Shown: positions 51,717-60,850, numbered from the stretch's first letter. The stretch is 64,000 bases of DNA from Neobacillus driksii (GCF_013409995.1 NZ_JACCBX010000015.1:80457-144456), one strand, 5' to 3'. Program-made: numbers and translations. The notes: generated by a model not told the origin, from the sequence alone.

Positions 51717-52832
51717 TCAAATTTCAGCTAGTCCTTTAAAAAGTTCCACTGCAGTTTCGATGATTTCATCTCGAAAGTCATACTCGTAGGTATGGATATG
51801 AGGGTAGTTTTCTCCGTTTCCGATGTAGAATATAGCACCTTTCGTCAACTTCGTGTAGTGGCCGAAATCTTCTGAGGCACGGAAGGCATCCTTCATTTCC
51901 ACCAACTGAAATCCTTTTTCATTGCTAACCTCACGGATTTTGTCAGAACTTTCTTTGTGGTTTACAGTTTCCGGAAATTCATCGTTAAAGGAGATGCTTA
52001 TTTTCAGTCCGTACTTTTCTGCTTGCTCTCGTGCAAGATCTTCAAGGTTTTTCTGAAGCTTATCCAATTCTGCTTCGTATAGCGCACGAATGGTTAGGAG
52101 AAGCTCACCTTTACTTGCTGCTAATCCAAATGCTCTTTCCCCAATGTTTACCTGAACAACAGTACAAAGTACCAAACCTTCATTGTTTTCAGTAGAGGTA
52201 AGTTCTGGAATGGCATCAATAATCTTTGCAATCGCAAATGAGGGATTGACTCCATTCTCCGGCTGGCTGGCATGAGCAGGAGATCCTTCCATGTGAATTG
52301 TCATGCCCTTGGAGGCGCAATGAGCGGTTCCGTCGATTACATTAATCGAATTAAAAGGCATGCCGCTCATATTATGATAGGCAAAAATTTCTTCAATATT
52401 ATTTTCCTTAATGAAAGTGGCACATTGGATAGCGCCATCTCCCGTTTCCTCCGCGTGCTGGAAAAGGAAAAAGATGTTTTTGTCCGCACCATTTTGGTCG
52501 ACTTCGAGTGCAAAGCCGGCCAGGCCTGCAGCATGCCCATCATGTCCACATTTGTGGGATACCCCTGGATTCTTAGAAGCATGTGGTATGTCAATCACTT
52601 CGGGCATTGGAAGGGCATCAAAATCTGCACGAAAAGCAATGTTCTTTTTATCCTCACCTGCTCGATAAATTGCATAGAACCAACTGTCTCTATCTACGAT
52701 TTCCAGCATCGTATGCTTTTTTAGAAAATAGATTAAATGCTGTTTAGTCCAAATCTCTTCATTCGAAATTTCAGGATGCTGGTGCAGTTCATGACGCAGT
52801 TGTATGGCTAATTCTAAATTTTTTACATCCAA
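51717..52832 (-). CDS. M20-family metal-dependent amidohydrolase
   Basis: A 371-residue protein with the M20D pattern: AIQLRHELHQHPEISNEEIW, NIAFRADFDALPM, VSHKCGHDGHAAGLAGFALE (metal ligands), FLFQHAEETGDGA (Glu dyad) and AFRASEDFGHYTKL. The domain order is catalytic, lid and catalytic end, and the length is normal for N-acyl amino acid or peptide amidohydrolases (AmhX/HipO-like). The natural substrate is unknown. It is transcribed alone. Confidence 0.9.
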   Translation of the reverse strand: MDVKNLELAIQLRHELHQHPEISNEEIWTKQHLIYFLKKHTMLEIVDRDSWFYAIYRAGEDKKNIAFRADFDALPMPEVIDIPHASKNPGVSHKCGHDGHAAGLAGFALEVDQNGADKNIFFLFQHAEETGDGAIQCATFIKENNIEEIFAYHNMSGMPFNSINVIDGTAHCASKGMTIHMEGSPAHASQPENGVNPSFAIAKIIDAIPELTSTENNEGLVLCTVVQVNIGERAFGLAASKGELLLTIRALYEAELDKLQKNLEDLAREQAEKYGLKISISFNDEFPETVNHKESSDKIREVSNEKGFQLVEMKDAFRASEDFGHYTKLTKGAIFYIGNGENYPHIHTYEYDFRDEIIETAVELFKGLAEI

Positions 52833-53032
52833 TGAATCCTTTACTCCCTTCCTATAGGTTATGTGAAATGTATCTGCAAGCCTAAATCATTAAGACTCTA
52901 TAATAAACTATCTATGGGTGTACAATGAGTACTCCTCATAAAAAATCAGTCTTACTTTAACTTCTATTATAGTACGATTTTGATATTATATTTGCGATAT
53001 TATCTTAAATGATGTCCCACTAAATAAAAATC

Positions 53033-53620
53033 TTAATGGTCTAGTTTACTAAAATAGTGATGAATTTTTTCTAGCTTCTTCATTTGGTTTCCCTTTGGAC
53101 TTTCCATATTCCCAAATTCAAAAAACTTCACTTTCTTGATTCCCACAAAGTTGAATAAAGCTCTTTTCATTAGAATCTTATGTGCATTGTTCAACCATAG
53201 GAATGGATAGTGAGTCGGCCCTTTCATGGTGGACACACATACAACAGACTTTCCTTTTAAGAGCCCTTCAGGAAAATATCCCTTCTTATCTTTATAGGCA
53301 AAGTTCGAGGCAAATAATTGATCGATAAATCCCATAAGCATTGCCGGAGGTCTCCCCCACCAAATTGGGTAAATAAAAACAATTTTGTCAGCCCACATAA
53401 TCTGTCTCCTGTATTTCTCCACACCAGGATCAGTATGCATGTCTCTTCTTCGTTTTTGCTCGTTAAACACTAGAACAGGATTAAAGCCCTCTTCATATAA
53501 ATCTAAGACCTGTATCTCGTTAACATGGGGATTTTCATTACTTCCCTGCAGCACCTTTTGTAAAAATGCATAATTCAAACCCTTATGATTTGGATAGGTA
53601 AATACGATTAGCATCTTCAT
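53033..53620 (-). CDS. NAD(P)H:quinone-type oxidoreductase (flavodoxin-like fold)
   Basis: ATG 53620 (AGAGG 8-9 bases ahead) is preferred to GTG 53629. The roughly 195-residue product begins MKMLIVFTYPNHKGLNYAFL. It carries the NQO1/KefF-type signature IVFIYPIWWGRPPAMLMGFI, then DQLFASNFAYKDKKGYFPEG LLKGK, plus VCVSTMKGPTHYP. It probably reduces quinones or electrophiles using FMN or FAD. It is divergent from a MarR regulator across several palindromes, the standard layout for a redox- or phenolic-sensing pair. Confidence 0.88.
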   Translation of the reverse strand: MKMLIVFTYPNHKGLNYAFLQKVLQGSNENPHVNEIQVLDLYEEGFNPVLVFNEQKRRRDMHTDPGVEKYRRQIMWADKIVFIYPIWWGRPPAMLMGFIDQLFASNFAYKDKKGYFPEGLLKGKSVVCVSTMKGPTHYPFLWLNNAHKILMKRALFNFVGIKKVKFFEFGNMESPKGNQMKKLEKIHHYFSKLDH

Positions 53621-53636
53621 TAGGCTCACCTCTTAC

Positions 53637-53717
53637 TTATCATTTGATAACCAAATCATAACATTCTCTCCATTAGTTATCAATTGATAATTGTAATTTG
53701 ATAACTAATTTGTTATC
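53637..53717. promoter_or_regulatory. Cluster of MarR-type operator palindromes
   Basis: Three inverted repeats lie between the divergent genes: TTATCATTTGATAA (53637-53650), TTATCAATTGATAA (53677-53690, perfect) and GATAACTAATTTGTTATC (53700-53717). All share the TTATC/GATAA half-site. Confidence 0.7.
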
Positions 53718-53740
53718 TTGGGCTATAAGAGGTGAAAAAA

Positions 53741-54178
53741 ATGGACAAAAATGTTCTTTTTAATAAACTTGTATCATTTACGACTTCTGTCCATCGTGTT
53801 ACAAATGAATTAACAAAAAATGCGAAGCCAAATTCAATCTCACAAGTTCAATATAACATTCTTGAATTTATTGCAGTAAGTCAACCAGTGACTCCGAGTG
53901 AAATAAACGATTGTCAAAATATGTCTATGTCAAATACTAGCCGTGAACTTAGCAAGTTAAGTGAAAAGAGATTAATTGAAAAGGTAAGCGATAGCAAAGA
54001 CCGACGAAAGCAATATATTCGTCTATCACAAGACGGGGAAGTTTTAATGAAGGAAGCATTTGCTACAATTGAAACTCGTTTTCAAAGCAGAATACAAAAT
54101 GCCTCGGAAGAAGATTTAAAAGAAATCGAACGAGCTATCGATATTCTTCAGCGAAAATTATTTTATCCTATTAAATGA
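53741..54178 (+). CDS. MarR-family regulator of the adjacent oxidoreductase
   Basis: ATG 53741 has GAGGTG 6-7 bases ahead. The roughly 145-residue protein has the MarR winged helix: QYNILEFIAVSQPVTPSEIN, DCQNMSMSNTSRELSKLSEK, RLIEKVSDSKDRRKQYIRLS (wing with DxRxxxxxLT-like) and terminal dimer helices. It is divergent from the quinone reductase gene over the TTATC/GATAA palindromes, so it most likely represses both genes until an effector, such as a quinone or phenol, binds. Confidence 0.88.
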   Translation: MDKNVLFNKLVSFTTSVHRVTNELTKNAKPNSISQVQYNILEFIAVSQPVTPSEINDCQNMSMSNTSRELSKLSEKRLIEKVSDSKDRRKQYIRLSQDGEVLMKEAFATIETRFQSRIQNASEEDLKEIERAIDILQRKLFYPIK

Positions 54179-54249
54179 ATTTCCTTTGTTCTCCTTATCA
54201 TAGGTGTAAAAAATCCAAATATATTATTAATTAAGTATTCTTTTACATC

Positions 54250-54269
54250 GGACAGTGCCTGCACTGTCC
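54250..54269 (+). terminator. Hairpin downstream of the MarR gene
   Basis: GGACAGTGCCTGCACTGTCC, an 8-bp stem with a 4-base loop, without a clear T run. It resembles the terminator at 51674-51704. Confidence 0.45.
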
Positions 54270-54297
54270 TTACCTATGAAAAAAAGGATGATCTACT

Positions 54298-54867
54298 ATG
54301 TTTTGGAATAAAGACATAAAGAAAAACATCTTAACCGTCAGCGCTATTATCAGAAATCAAAGAGGTTTCGCCTTTAAATTGGTTACTGCCGCATTATTGG
54401 CTTTAATCGCCGCTATACTCCAAGCTGCAGGCGGAGTCATCCCGGGAATTGGAATGCTCATCAGCCCTTTTTCTACTGTCCCCATTATCATAAGCATGTT
54501 GCTCTCACAATCGTATGGATTATTGAGCTATTTTCTTACCATTTTCCTCTTACTGTTCATTCAACCTTCTGAACTTATTATCTTTCCATTTACGACTGGT
54601 GCAATGGCCATTGGAATCGGCATTGGGTTAATCCTGTTTAACAAGGGTTGGAAAGTTATCACCGTTTCAAGTTTGTTTTTATGTATCGGGATTTGTCTCT
54701 TACTCTACGTCTTGAAATTTCCTGTTTTGGGTCCATTCCTTATACAATTTAAGGTATGGAATATCTTCGTTATTTACTTACTTTCACTTGTATATTGTTG
54801 GTTATGGATTGAACTTGTCATACGTTTACTTTCTAAACTCATCACAGGACAACAGGGACGGTTCTGA
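54298..54867 (+). CDS. Unknown integral membrane protein (possible transporter S-component-like)
   Basis: The 189-residue protein has a polar N-terminus (MFWNKDIKKNILTVSAIIRN) and about five or six hydrophobic segments: FKLVTAALLALIAAILQAAG, ISPFSTVPIIISMLLSQSYG, LLSYFLTIFLLLFIQPSELI and others. The small size and hydrophobic layout recall ECF-type substrate-binding (S) subunits, but no defining motif is seen. Its stop codon lies within a strong hairpin. AAAAAGGATG precedes the ATG. No partner transport gene is adjacent. Confidence 0.65.
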   Translation: MFWNKDIKKNILTVSAIIRNQRGFAFKLVTAALLALIAAILQAAGGVIPGIGMLISPFSTVPIIISMLLSQSYGLLSYFLTIFLLLFIQPSELIIFPFTTGAMAIGIGIGLILFNKGWKVITVSSLFLCIGICLLLYVLKFPVLGPFLIQFKVWNIFVIYLLSLVYCWLWIELVIRLLSKLITGQQGRF

Positions 54868-54892
54868 TGGCTCTAATTAGACCATCAGAACC
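54860..54892 (+). terminator. Hairpin overlapping the stop of the membrane protein gene
   Basis: GGTTCTGATGG and CCATCAGAACC form an 11-bp stem, followed by TTCTCC. The stop codon TGA is part of the stem. Confidence 0.7.
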
Positions 54893-54960
54893 TTCTCCCA
54901 TGCATTTTTAGCGGAAAAGAGGGAAAAATAGGAAAAAACCAGTTTGAAAGGAGTACTCCT

Positions 54961-56547
54961 ATGAAAGCAACGGATATACTTGTTCAATGCTTAGAAAATG
55001 AAGGGGTTGAGTATATTTTTGGCATTATGGGAAAGGAAACCCTTGACCTAATGGATTCGTTATCTAAATCTAAACAAATTAAGTTTGTGAATGTCCGTCA
55101 TGAACAAGGAGCTGCTTTTATGGCAGATGTTTACGGTAGATTATCCAACAAAGTTGGCGTTTGTTTGGCGACATTAGGACCTGGGGCCACTAACCTTTTG
55201 ACTGGCATAGCAAGTGCGAACTTGGACCATTCTCCGGTTGTAGCGATTACTGGACAAGCAGGCTTTGAGAGGCAGCACCAGGAATCACACCAATATGTAA
55301 ATATCGTTAAAGTATTTGAACCAGCTGCAAAGTGGAGTATTCAAATTAAGGATTCACAAATCATACCAACCATCATTCGTAAGGCATTTAGAGTCGCGCA
55401 AACGGAAAAGCCAGGCGCTGTTTTAATTGAACTGCCAGAGAACTTAGCACCACAGATGATTTCAGCCCATCCGTTACCCGTAACACCTATTCCAAAGAGC
55501 ACACCTAATTCACAAGCTATAGCGGATGCCCTAACACTAATTGGTCAGAGCCAAAAACCAGTTGTCATTGTAGGAAACGGGATAATCAGGCAAAAAGCAG
55601 CGGCAGAACTCCGCACATTTTTAGAAAAACTTCGATCACCTGTAATCCATAGCTTTATGGCAAAAGGAATCTTGCCTAAGGACCATCCACTGAATTATTT
55701 TACATTTGGTTTTAACAAGCAAGATGAAGTAGTACCGATTATCGAGGAAGCTGATTTGTTAATTGTCGTTGGTTTTGATTTTGTTGAAGCACTCCCTAAT
55801 GACTGGAATAAAAAAATGCGCCCCATTTTACATATCGATCCATTGCCTGCTGAAATCGATGAATACTACCCTGTTAAAGGAGAGTTGGTTGGGAATTTAA
55901 TGGAGACATTCCAGGCGCTTAATAAACTGGATTTAGCTTCTAAACCATGGACACCCTCAGGTAATCTAAAGGAACGGATTAAGAATTCTTATCAAATGAA
56001 AGAAGAACTCCAAGAAGATCAATCATTAACAGTAGAAAATATCTTAAACATTGTGGAAAAGCTTTCAAAGGAAGACACCATCGTGGTTTCTGATGTAGGT
56101 GCTCACAAGGTATCCATAGCCCGTACATTTCAACCAAAACAAGCCGGCCGGCTTATTATCTCAAATGGATTAGCCTCAATGGGGATTGCCTTGCCTGGTG
56201 CAATTGGTGCTAAATTAGCCTCCCCGAACGCAGCAGTTATTTGTGTTACGGGGGATGGAGGGGCTTTAATGAATATTTCCGAGTTAGAGACGGCGAAACG
56301 ATTAGGCCTTTCGTTAATCATTATTGTGTTGAATAATTCTAAGTTACTTTTAGAAGAACAAATGATGCAGGAAAAGTTCAGTCATAGCTTTGGTATAGAC
56401 TTTGGAAACCCTGACTTTGTGCAGCTTGCTGAAAGCTTTGGAATTAAAGGCGTTAGACTGAATCAATTGAATCAGTTTGAACAAGTACTAAAGGCTGCAT
56501 TAAATCAGACTAATGAACTTACACTGATTGATGTCAGCCAAGGGTAA
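54961..56547 (+). CDS. Acetolactate synthase-like thiamine pyrophosphate enzyme
   Basis: The 528-residue protein has the three TPP-enzyme domains: VEYIFGIMGKETLDLMDSLS with NVRHEQGAAFMADVYGRLSN (catalytic Glu), a central Rossmann domain (QKPVVIVGNGIIRQ), and the TPP-Mg motif CVTGDGGALMNISELETAKR then LGLSLIIIVLNN. It resembles large-subunit acetolactate synthases. The loop after NN (SKLLLEEQMM) differs from the usual NNGGYG, so substrate use may differ. GGAG precedes the ATG. No small subunit or alsD is adjacent. Confidence 0.82.
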   Translation: MKATDILVQCLENEGVEYIFGIMGKETLDLMDSLSKSKQIKFVNVRHEQGAAFMADVYGRLSNKVGVCLATLGPGATNLLTGIASANLDHSPVVAITGQAGFERQHQESHQYVNIVKVFEPAAKWSIQIKDSQIIPTIIRKAFRVAQTEKPGAVLIELPENLAPQMISAHPLPVTPIPKSTPNSQAIADALTLIGQSQKPVVIVGNGIIRQKAAAELRTFLEKLRSPVIHSFMAKGILPKDHPLNYFTFGFNKQDEVVPIIEEADLLIVVGFDFVEALPNDWNKKMRPILHIDPLPAEIDEYYPVKGELVGNLMETFQALNKLDLASKPWTPSGNLKERIKNSYQMKEELQEDQSLTVENILNIVEKLSKEDTIVVSDVGAHKVSIARTFQPKQAGRLIISNGLASMGIALPGAIGAKLASPNAAVICVTGDGGALMNISELETAKRLGLSLIIIVLNNSKLLLEEQMMQEKFSHSFGIDFGNPDFVQLAESFGIKGVRLNQLNQFEQVLKAALNQTNELTLIDVSQG

Positions 56548-56561
56548 ACTTTTAGAAAAAG

Positions 56562-56606
56562 AAAAAGGAGAAAACATTTCACCTGCTTAGGTATGTTTTC
56601 TCCTTA
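56562..56606. terminator. Bidirectional terminator
   Basis: AAGGAGAAAACAT pairs with ATGTTTTCTCCTT between the convergent ALS-like and YhcN-type genes. Confidence 0.88.
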
Positions 56607-56611
56607 CTATT

Positions 56612-57187
56612 TTAGTCCTGATTAACCCCAGTATGATGATTAAAGACCCTGCGAACCATCTTATTAAATCCGCCATCTTGTCCATGTGCCTGTCTGCCAT
56701 TTTGTATTTTGACCCGATATTGGCTCATTTGTCTAACAAAGTCACGATTGGTTGAGATGTATACATTTTGAATGGTTCCGTCCGCAGCACGTACTTGTTG
56801 TGCAATCTGATCTTCCACGTATGGGTAAAGTTCACCATGAAAGTCATCAACCATAACAACCCCTACATAGGCGTTACCGTTTGCTGCAATAATCTCCGCA
56901 CGTTTGACTTCATCTAATTTCTGAACATTATCCTCAGCTTCCTTCACTACCCGTAAACCATTTTTAACATTCCTATTGTTATTGTTTGTGTTATTGTTTG
57001 TGTTATTGTTAGTGTTCATAAAGTTTACATCTGGATTACCCAAACTTCTTACCGGATTTAGGGCTCCAAAATTGCGGTTACTCATCTCCCCGTGCTGGTC
57101 TGTTCCTCTTCCCTCTTCTTTCATATTACACCCAGCAATGAATACAGCCATAATGAAGCAGGTCAATATGATTTTAAGTGTTTTCAT
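56612..57187 (-). CDS. YhcN/YlaJ-family sporulation lipoprotein
   Basis: The 191-residue protein has a signal peptide with lipobox (MKTLKIILTCFIMAVFIAGC, Cys 20), an Asn/Thr-rich stretch (NTNNNTNNNTNNNNRN, about residues 59-74) and a C-terminal domain: VVKEAEDNVQKLDEVKRAEI, AANGNAYVGVVMV, and RAADGTIQNVYISTNRDFVR. This matches the YhcN/YlaJ family of spore-associated lipoproteins. The repeat region is low complexity and probably varies in length. GGAGG precedes the ATG. Confidence 0.9.
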   Translation of the reverse strand: MKTLKIILTCFIMAVFIAGCNMKEEGRGTDQHGEMSNRNFGALNPVRSLGNPDVNFMNTNNNTNNNTNNNNRNVKNGLRVVKEAEDNVQKLDEVKRAEIIAANGNAYVGVVMVDDFHGELYPYVEDQIAQQVRAADGTIQNVYISTNRDFVRQMSQYRVKIQNGRQAHGQDGGFNKMVRRVFNHHTGVNQD

Positions 57188-57427
57188 AAAATTCCTCCTA
57201 AAATGAGTTCATGCTTACAATTACCTTTATTCCCGACTTTTATGTAGAGATTAGGAGGAATTTTTTTTATAAAAAAGCTTTGTAAAAAAAGATGTTTCTT
57301 CTTCTCCCTGGGAACTCATTGAACCGGGGGATTGATCATCAACAATGTTATTTAACAAAGCTAAAGAATAAAATGAAGCCAATCCAAAAACACTAAACCA
57401 TTGATGATTTTTTTGAGGAGGCTCCTT

Positions 57428-58411
57428 ATGGATAGTGTGTTTGATTATGAAGATATTCAATTAATTCCCGCAAAAAGTGTAGTCAATAGCCGATCAGAAT
57501 GTGATACAACCGTTACTTTTGGCAGCAGAACCTTTAAGCTGCCTGTAGTACCCGCCAATATGCAGACCATCATTGACGACAAGATTGCGATATTCTTAGC
57601 GGAAAAAGAGTATTTTTATATTATGCATCGTTTCGAACCAGAAAAGCGGCTGAATTTTATTAAAGACATGCAATCCCGCGGGTTATTCGCTTCAATAAGT
57701 GTTGGTGTCAAAGAGGAGGAATATCGGTTCATTGAACAGGTAGCGGGAGAACAGCTATCACCAGAATACATTACAATTGATATTGCACACGGTCATTCCA
57801 ATGCTGTCATTAAAATGATCCAACATATTAAGCAGTACTTACCTCAAAGTTTTGTGATTGCCGGTAATGTTGGAACACCAGAGGCCGTTCGCGAGTTGGA
57901 ACGAGCTGGCGCAGACGCGACGAAGGTTGGGATTGGACCTGGAAAGGTGTGTATTACGAAGATTAAGACGGGATTTGGAACGGGCGGTTGGCAGTTGGCA
58001 GCTCTTCGCTGGTGTGCCAAGGCAGCAAGTAAGCCGATTATCGCAGACGGCGGGATTCGTACCCATGGAGATATTGCGAAATCGATAAGATTTGGGGCAT
58101 GTATGGTGATGATCGGTTCCTTATTTGCTGGTCATGAAGAATCTCCTGGCGAAACGATTGAAAAAGATGGAAAGCTCTATAAAGAATACTTCGGTTCAGC
58201 ATCGGAGTATCAAAAAGGTGAACGAAAAAATGTTGAAGGCAAGAAAATGCTCGTGGAGCACAAAGGTGCTTTAATCGATACACTAATTGAAATGGAGCAA
58301 GACCTTCAATCCTCTATCTCCTATGCTGGAGGAAAAGAGTTAGACGCCATCCGCCATGTCGATTATGTTATTGTGAAGAATTCCATTTTTAATGGTGATA
58401 AGGTTTATTAA
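57428..58411 (+). CDS. guaC: GMP reductase
   Basis: ATG 57428 follows GAGGAGG. The 327-residue protein begins MDSVFDYEDIQLIPAKSVVN. It has the IMPDH/GMPR barrel: VVPANMQTIIDDKIAIFLAE, FVIAGNVGTPEAVRELERAG, GIGPGKVCITKIKTGFGTGG (catalytic Cys of the loop), PIIADGGIRTHGDIAKSIRF and YFGSASEYQKGERKNVEGKK. It deaminates GMP to IMP with NADPH for purine salvage. The GMPR-type loop (KTGFGTGGWQ) separates it from IMP dehydrogenase, and no CBS domain is present. Confidence 0.95.
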   Translation: MDSVFDYEDIQLIPAKSVVNSRSECDTTVTFGSRTFKLPVVPANMQTIIDDKIAIFLAEKEYFYIMHRFEPEKRLNFIKDMQSRGLFASISVGVKEEEYRFIEQVAGEQLSPEYITIDIAHGHSNAVIKMIQHIKQYLPQSFVIAGNVGTPEAVRELERAGADATKVGIGPGKVCITKIKTGFGTGGWQLAALRWCAKAASKPIIADGGIRTHGDIAKSIRFGACMVMIGSLFAGHEESPGETIEKDGKLYKEYFGSASEYQKGERKNVEGKKMLVEHKGALIDTLIEMEQDLQSSISYAGGKELDAIRHVDYVIVKNSIFNGDKVY

Positions 58412-58413
58412 AA

Positions 58414-58445
58414 GGCTGAGCGGGGTTTTCTCCGCTCAACTTTTG
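58414..58445 (+). terminator. Terminator of guaC
   Basis: CTGAGCGG and CCGCTCAA form the hairpin, then CTTTTGC. It stands between the convergent guaC and EamA genes. Confidence 0.7.
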
Positions 58446-58480
58446 CTTATTTCCAACCTCCCCGTACTCCCCCATTTAGC

Positions 58481-59341
58481 TTATAAAATCAATAATAACG
58501 TTCCAATTGTTATGATGATCCCTCCGATTATCGTGTGTTTGGCCGCTTTTTCTTTTAAAATACTAAAGCCTAAGATCATCGTGAGAACCACGCTGAATTT
58601 GTCAATCGGAGCTACTATTGAAACCTTTCCCATTGCAAGAGCAGCAAAATAGCACAACCAGGATAAGCCAGTGGCGACCCCGGATAAAACTAAAAAGACG
58701 TACCCCTTTTTCGAAATGTCCTTCAATTTTTTATGTGTTCCTTGGAAAAATACAATCACCCAGGCAAATATCAAGATTACAATCGTGCGTAGAAAAGTGG
58801 CCACATTGGAATCTACCCCTTCCATCCCGACTTTTGCCAGTATTGAGGTTAAGGCGGCAAATAGAGCCCCTAAAATCGCATACACAATATACCGCTGCGA
58901 TCCTGAGAATCGTTTCTTTTCTTCATTTTTTCCAATCAAAATAAACGTTCCGATGGCAATGATTGCTCCTCCAGCCATAATTAGAGGTTCTGCCGGCTCC
59001 CCTAAGACTAGGATTGAAAAAATAATCGTAAGCACGACACTCGATTTATCAATCGGTACCACTTTGGAAACATCACCAATCGCGAGAGCTTTAAAGAAAA
59101 ATAACCATGAAAAGCCCGTTGCAAAGCCCGATAACAGAATAAACCATAATGCACTAGTTGAGATCTGGGAAATCGTCTCAAGCTTACCCGTTGTCATTAC
59201 CATCATAAAAGCCATGATTAAAACCACAATCGTCCTGACTGCGGTCGCTAGGTTGGAATTTACATTTTCAATTCCTACCTTTGCTAAGATTGCAGTAAAT
59301 GAAGCAAATAATGCCGCCAATAATGCTAAAATGATACTCAT
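58481..59341 (-). CDS. EamA/DMT-family transporter
   Basis: The 286-residue protein has ten hydrophobic segments in two similar EamA halves. Each starts similarly (LLAALFASFTAILAKVGIEN and LGALFAALTSILAKVGMEGV), then VxTxxRTIVxLI, and has the ALAIGDVSKVVPIDKSSVVL and ALAMGKVSIVAPIDKFSVVL loops. This duplication is the classic drug/metabolite transporter layout. The substrate is unknown. It is transcribed alone; minus-strand AAGGCAGG lies before its ATG. Confidence 0.9.
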   Translation of the reverse strand: MSIILALLAALFASFTAILAKVGIENVNSNLATAVRTIVVLIMAFMMVMTTGKLETISQISTSALWFILLSGFATGFSWLFFFKALAIGDVSKVVPIDKSSVVLTIIFSILVLGEPAEPLIMAGGAIIAIGTFILIGKNEEKKRFSGSQRYIVYAILGALFAALTSILAKVGMEGVDSNVATFLRTIVILIFAWVIVFFQGTHKKLKDISKKGYVFLVLSGVATGLSWLCYFAALAMGKVSIVAPIDKFSVVLTMILGFSILKEKAAKHTIIGGIIITIGTLLLIL

Positions 59342-59472
59342 TTTACACCTGCCTTTTTTCTATATTTATTAGTTTTAGTATAAAGTTGTCGTAAATTAAG
59401 TGAAATATTTATATCATTGCTGAATATATATAGTTTAAAACCAATTTTCACTGGAAAGGGGAGTCTCGTCTT

Positions 59473-59583
59473 ATGGATATCTGCATTTCTTGTGGAAACG
59501 AATTATCTCTCCCAGAGAGAAATCGAACTGAATGCTGGGATTGCAGGGATAAGTCAACGGAAGCCTATACAGAAGATGAATGA
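59473..59583 (+). CDS. 36-residue zinc-ribbon-like mini-protein
   Basis: ATG 59473 to TGA 59583 encodes MDICISCGNELSLPERNRTE, then CWDCRDKSTEAYTEDE. Two CxxC pairs 13 residues apart are expected to bind one zinc. AAAGGGGAG lies 10-12 bases ahead. It sits between two minus-strand genes and has its own downstream terminator, which supports it being expressed. Such tiny zinc proteins are often missed. No function known. Confidence 0.65.
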   Translation: MDICISCGNELSLPERNRTECWDCRDKSTEAYTEDE

Positions 59584-59625
59584 GGTAAGGTTCTGATTTT
59601 TGTCTAAATTATAGCATATTAAATA

Positions 59626-59668
59626 AGAGACACCCTATTACAATGGATAGGGTGTCTCTTCCTTTTTT
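59626..59668. terminator. Bidirectional terminator
   Basis: AAGAGACACCCTATT and ATAGGGTGTCTCTT form a strong stem with T-rich ends, between the zinc mini-protein and the DegV gene. Confidence 0.88.
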
Positions 59669-60515
59669 ATTCGGTAACCCATGAAAGTCCAAGTGTACCA
59701 ACACCTGTATGCACACCTGCAACGGTAATGAGCATTAGCGTTTCTGTTTCGATCGTTGGGAAAGTTTCATTTATGACTTTTTCAAGACCATTTGCCTTTT
59801 CTTGGTCGTTCGCATGGACAATGGCCACTTTTTGAACTGATTTTGTTTCTAGGTCTTCCTTTAAATGATTTACCAGCCAAGCATGTGCCTTTTTTTCAGT
59901 TCGGACTTTATCCTTAATCTTTGCGGTTCCATCCTCAATGGATAAAATCGGCTTTATATTAAATAGTGAGGCTAGTATTTTTTGACTTCCAGATACCCTG
60001 CCGCTTTTATGAAGCTGATCCAAGTTGGATGGTACCAAAAACAATCGAGTGTGCTCCCGCAATTTATTTAATTGATCAACAACTTCACCTATTTCAAGAC
60101 CCTGTTCAACTAGTTCTATTCCTCTTTTCACCAGGAAGGATAAGGGATAGGAACCGGTATTTGAATCGATGGCAAACAATTTAAATCCAGCCATTTCCGC
60201 CGCCATAACAGAGGTTTGATACGTACCAGTTAAGGTACTGGAAGCATGGATGGCTATGCCAAATTCATACTCTCCTTTTAACTTTTCATAAAGGTCGACG
60301 ATGTCTCCGATATTTGGCTGAGATGATTGGAATTTTCCATCCTCATTTTTCATTCGATTATAGAAATCTTCTTCCGTTATATCGATTGTTTCTTTGTAAA
60401 ATTTATCATTAATGACAACATGCAAGGGAATGACATGAATGTGGTGCTTATTAATAAACTCTTTGCTTAGAGACGCAGTTGTATCCGTAATCCAGGCAAT
60501 TTTGGGCTTGTTCAT
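59667..60515 (-). CDS. DegV-family fatty-acid-binding protein
   Basis: ATG 60515 is preferred (AAGGA about 10 bases ahead), giving about 282 residues. The N-terminal part reads IAWITDTTASLSKEFINKHH, then IHVIPLHVVINDKFYKETID; the middle has QSSQPNIGDIVDLYEKLKGE-type fatty-acid pocket residues and IAIHASSTLTGTYQTSVMAA; the C-terminal part has LSIEDGTAKIKDKVRTEKKA and THVGVGTLGLSW-like end. DegV/FakB proteins bind an acyl chain for fatty-acid kinase (FakA). Whether this copy is FakB1- or FakB2-like cannot be told. Confidence 0.9.
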   Translation of the reverse strand: MNKPKIAWITDTTASLSKEFINKHHIHVIPLHVVINDKFYKETIDITEEDFYNRMKNEDGKFQSSQPNIGDIVDLYEKLKGEYEFGIAIHASSTLTGTYQTSVMAAEMAGFKLFAIDSNTGSYPLSFLVKRGIELVEQGLEIGEVVDQLNKLREHTRLFLVPSNLDQLHKSGRVSGSQKILASLFNIKPILSIEDGTAKIKDKVRTEKKAHAWLVNHLKEDLETKSVQKVAIVHANDQEKANGLEKVINETFPTIETETLMLITVAGVHTGVGTLGLSWVTE

Positions 60516-60677
60516 TTTATCACTATCCTTCAATGAAGATTCTCTTATTTTATATAGGAATAACTAAATTTAGTAGTATGGTTACGAGGATAACATTACA
60601 AAAATGAATAATGTCTCACAAGTTATATTTGTCATATACAACATAGATTTTTGAGTCCGATAAGCACGATTGTCACC

Positions 60678-60696
60678 GTTTTGACAAAATCAAAAC
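60678..60696. promoter_or_regulatory. Inverted repeat upstream of the BCAT gene
   Basis: GTTTTGA and TCAAAAC flank CAAAA, about 155 bp ahead of the start. It may be a regulator site. No T-box specifier or anti-terminator structure was recognised. Confidence 0.4.
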
Positions 60697-60850
60697 AAAA
60701 TTAACCTGTTTGAATCTAAATAGTGGTATAGTAAGAGAAAGTATTTTTACTATTTCAAAAATATAATTATTAAGGTTTCGACATGATTCATGTTTAGAAG
60801 GATTGAATGGTGTTTAAAACTGAATCTATTATTAAAAATGAGGTGTGAGC

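Noticed and set aside
57251..57460. 69-residue minus-strand ORF between the YhcN-type gene and guaC
   Set aside because: It overlaps the guaC start and ribosome site, and its own start has no ribosome site. A short hydrophobic stretch is present, so it is not fully excluded, but support is weak.
60534..60850. T-box or other riboswitch upstream of ilvE
   Set aside because: No conserved T-box sequence, specifier loop or terminator/anti-terminator pair was found; only one inverted repeat is visible.
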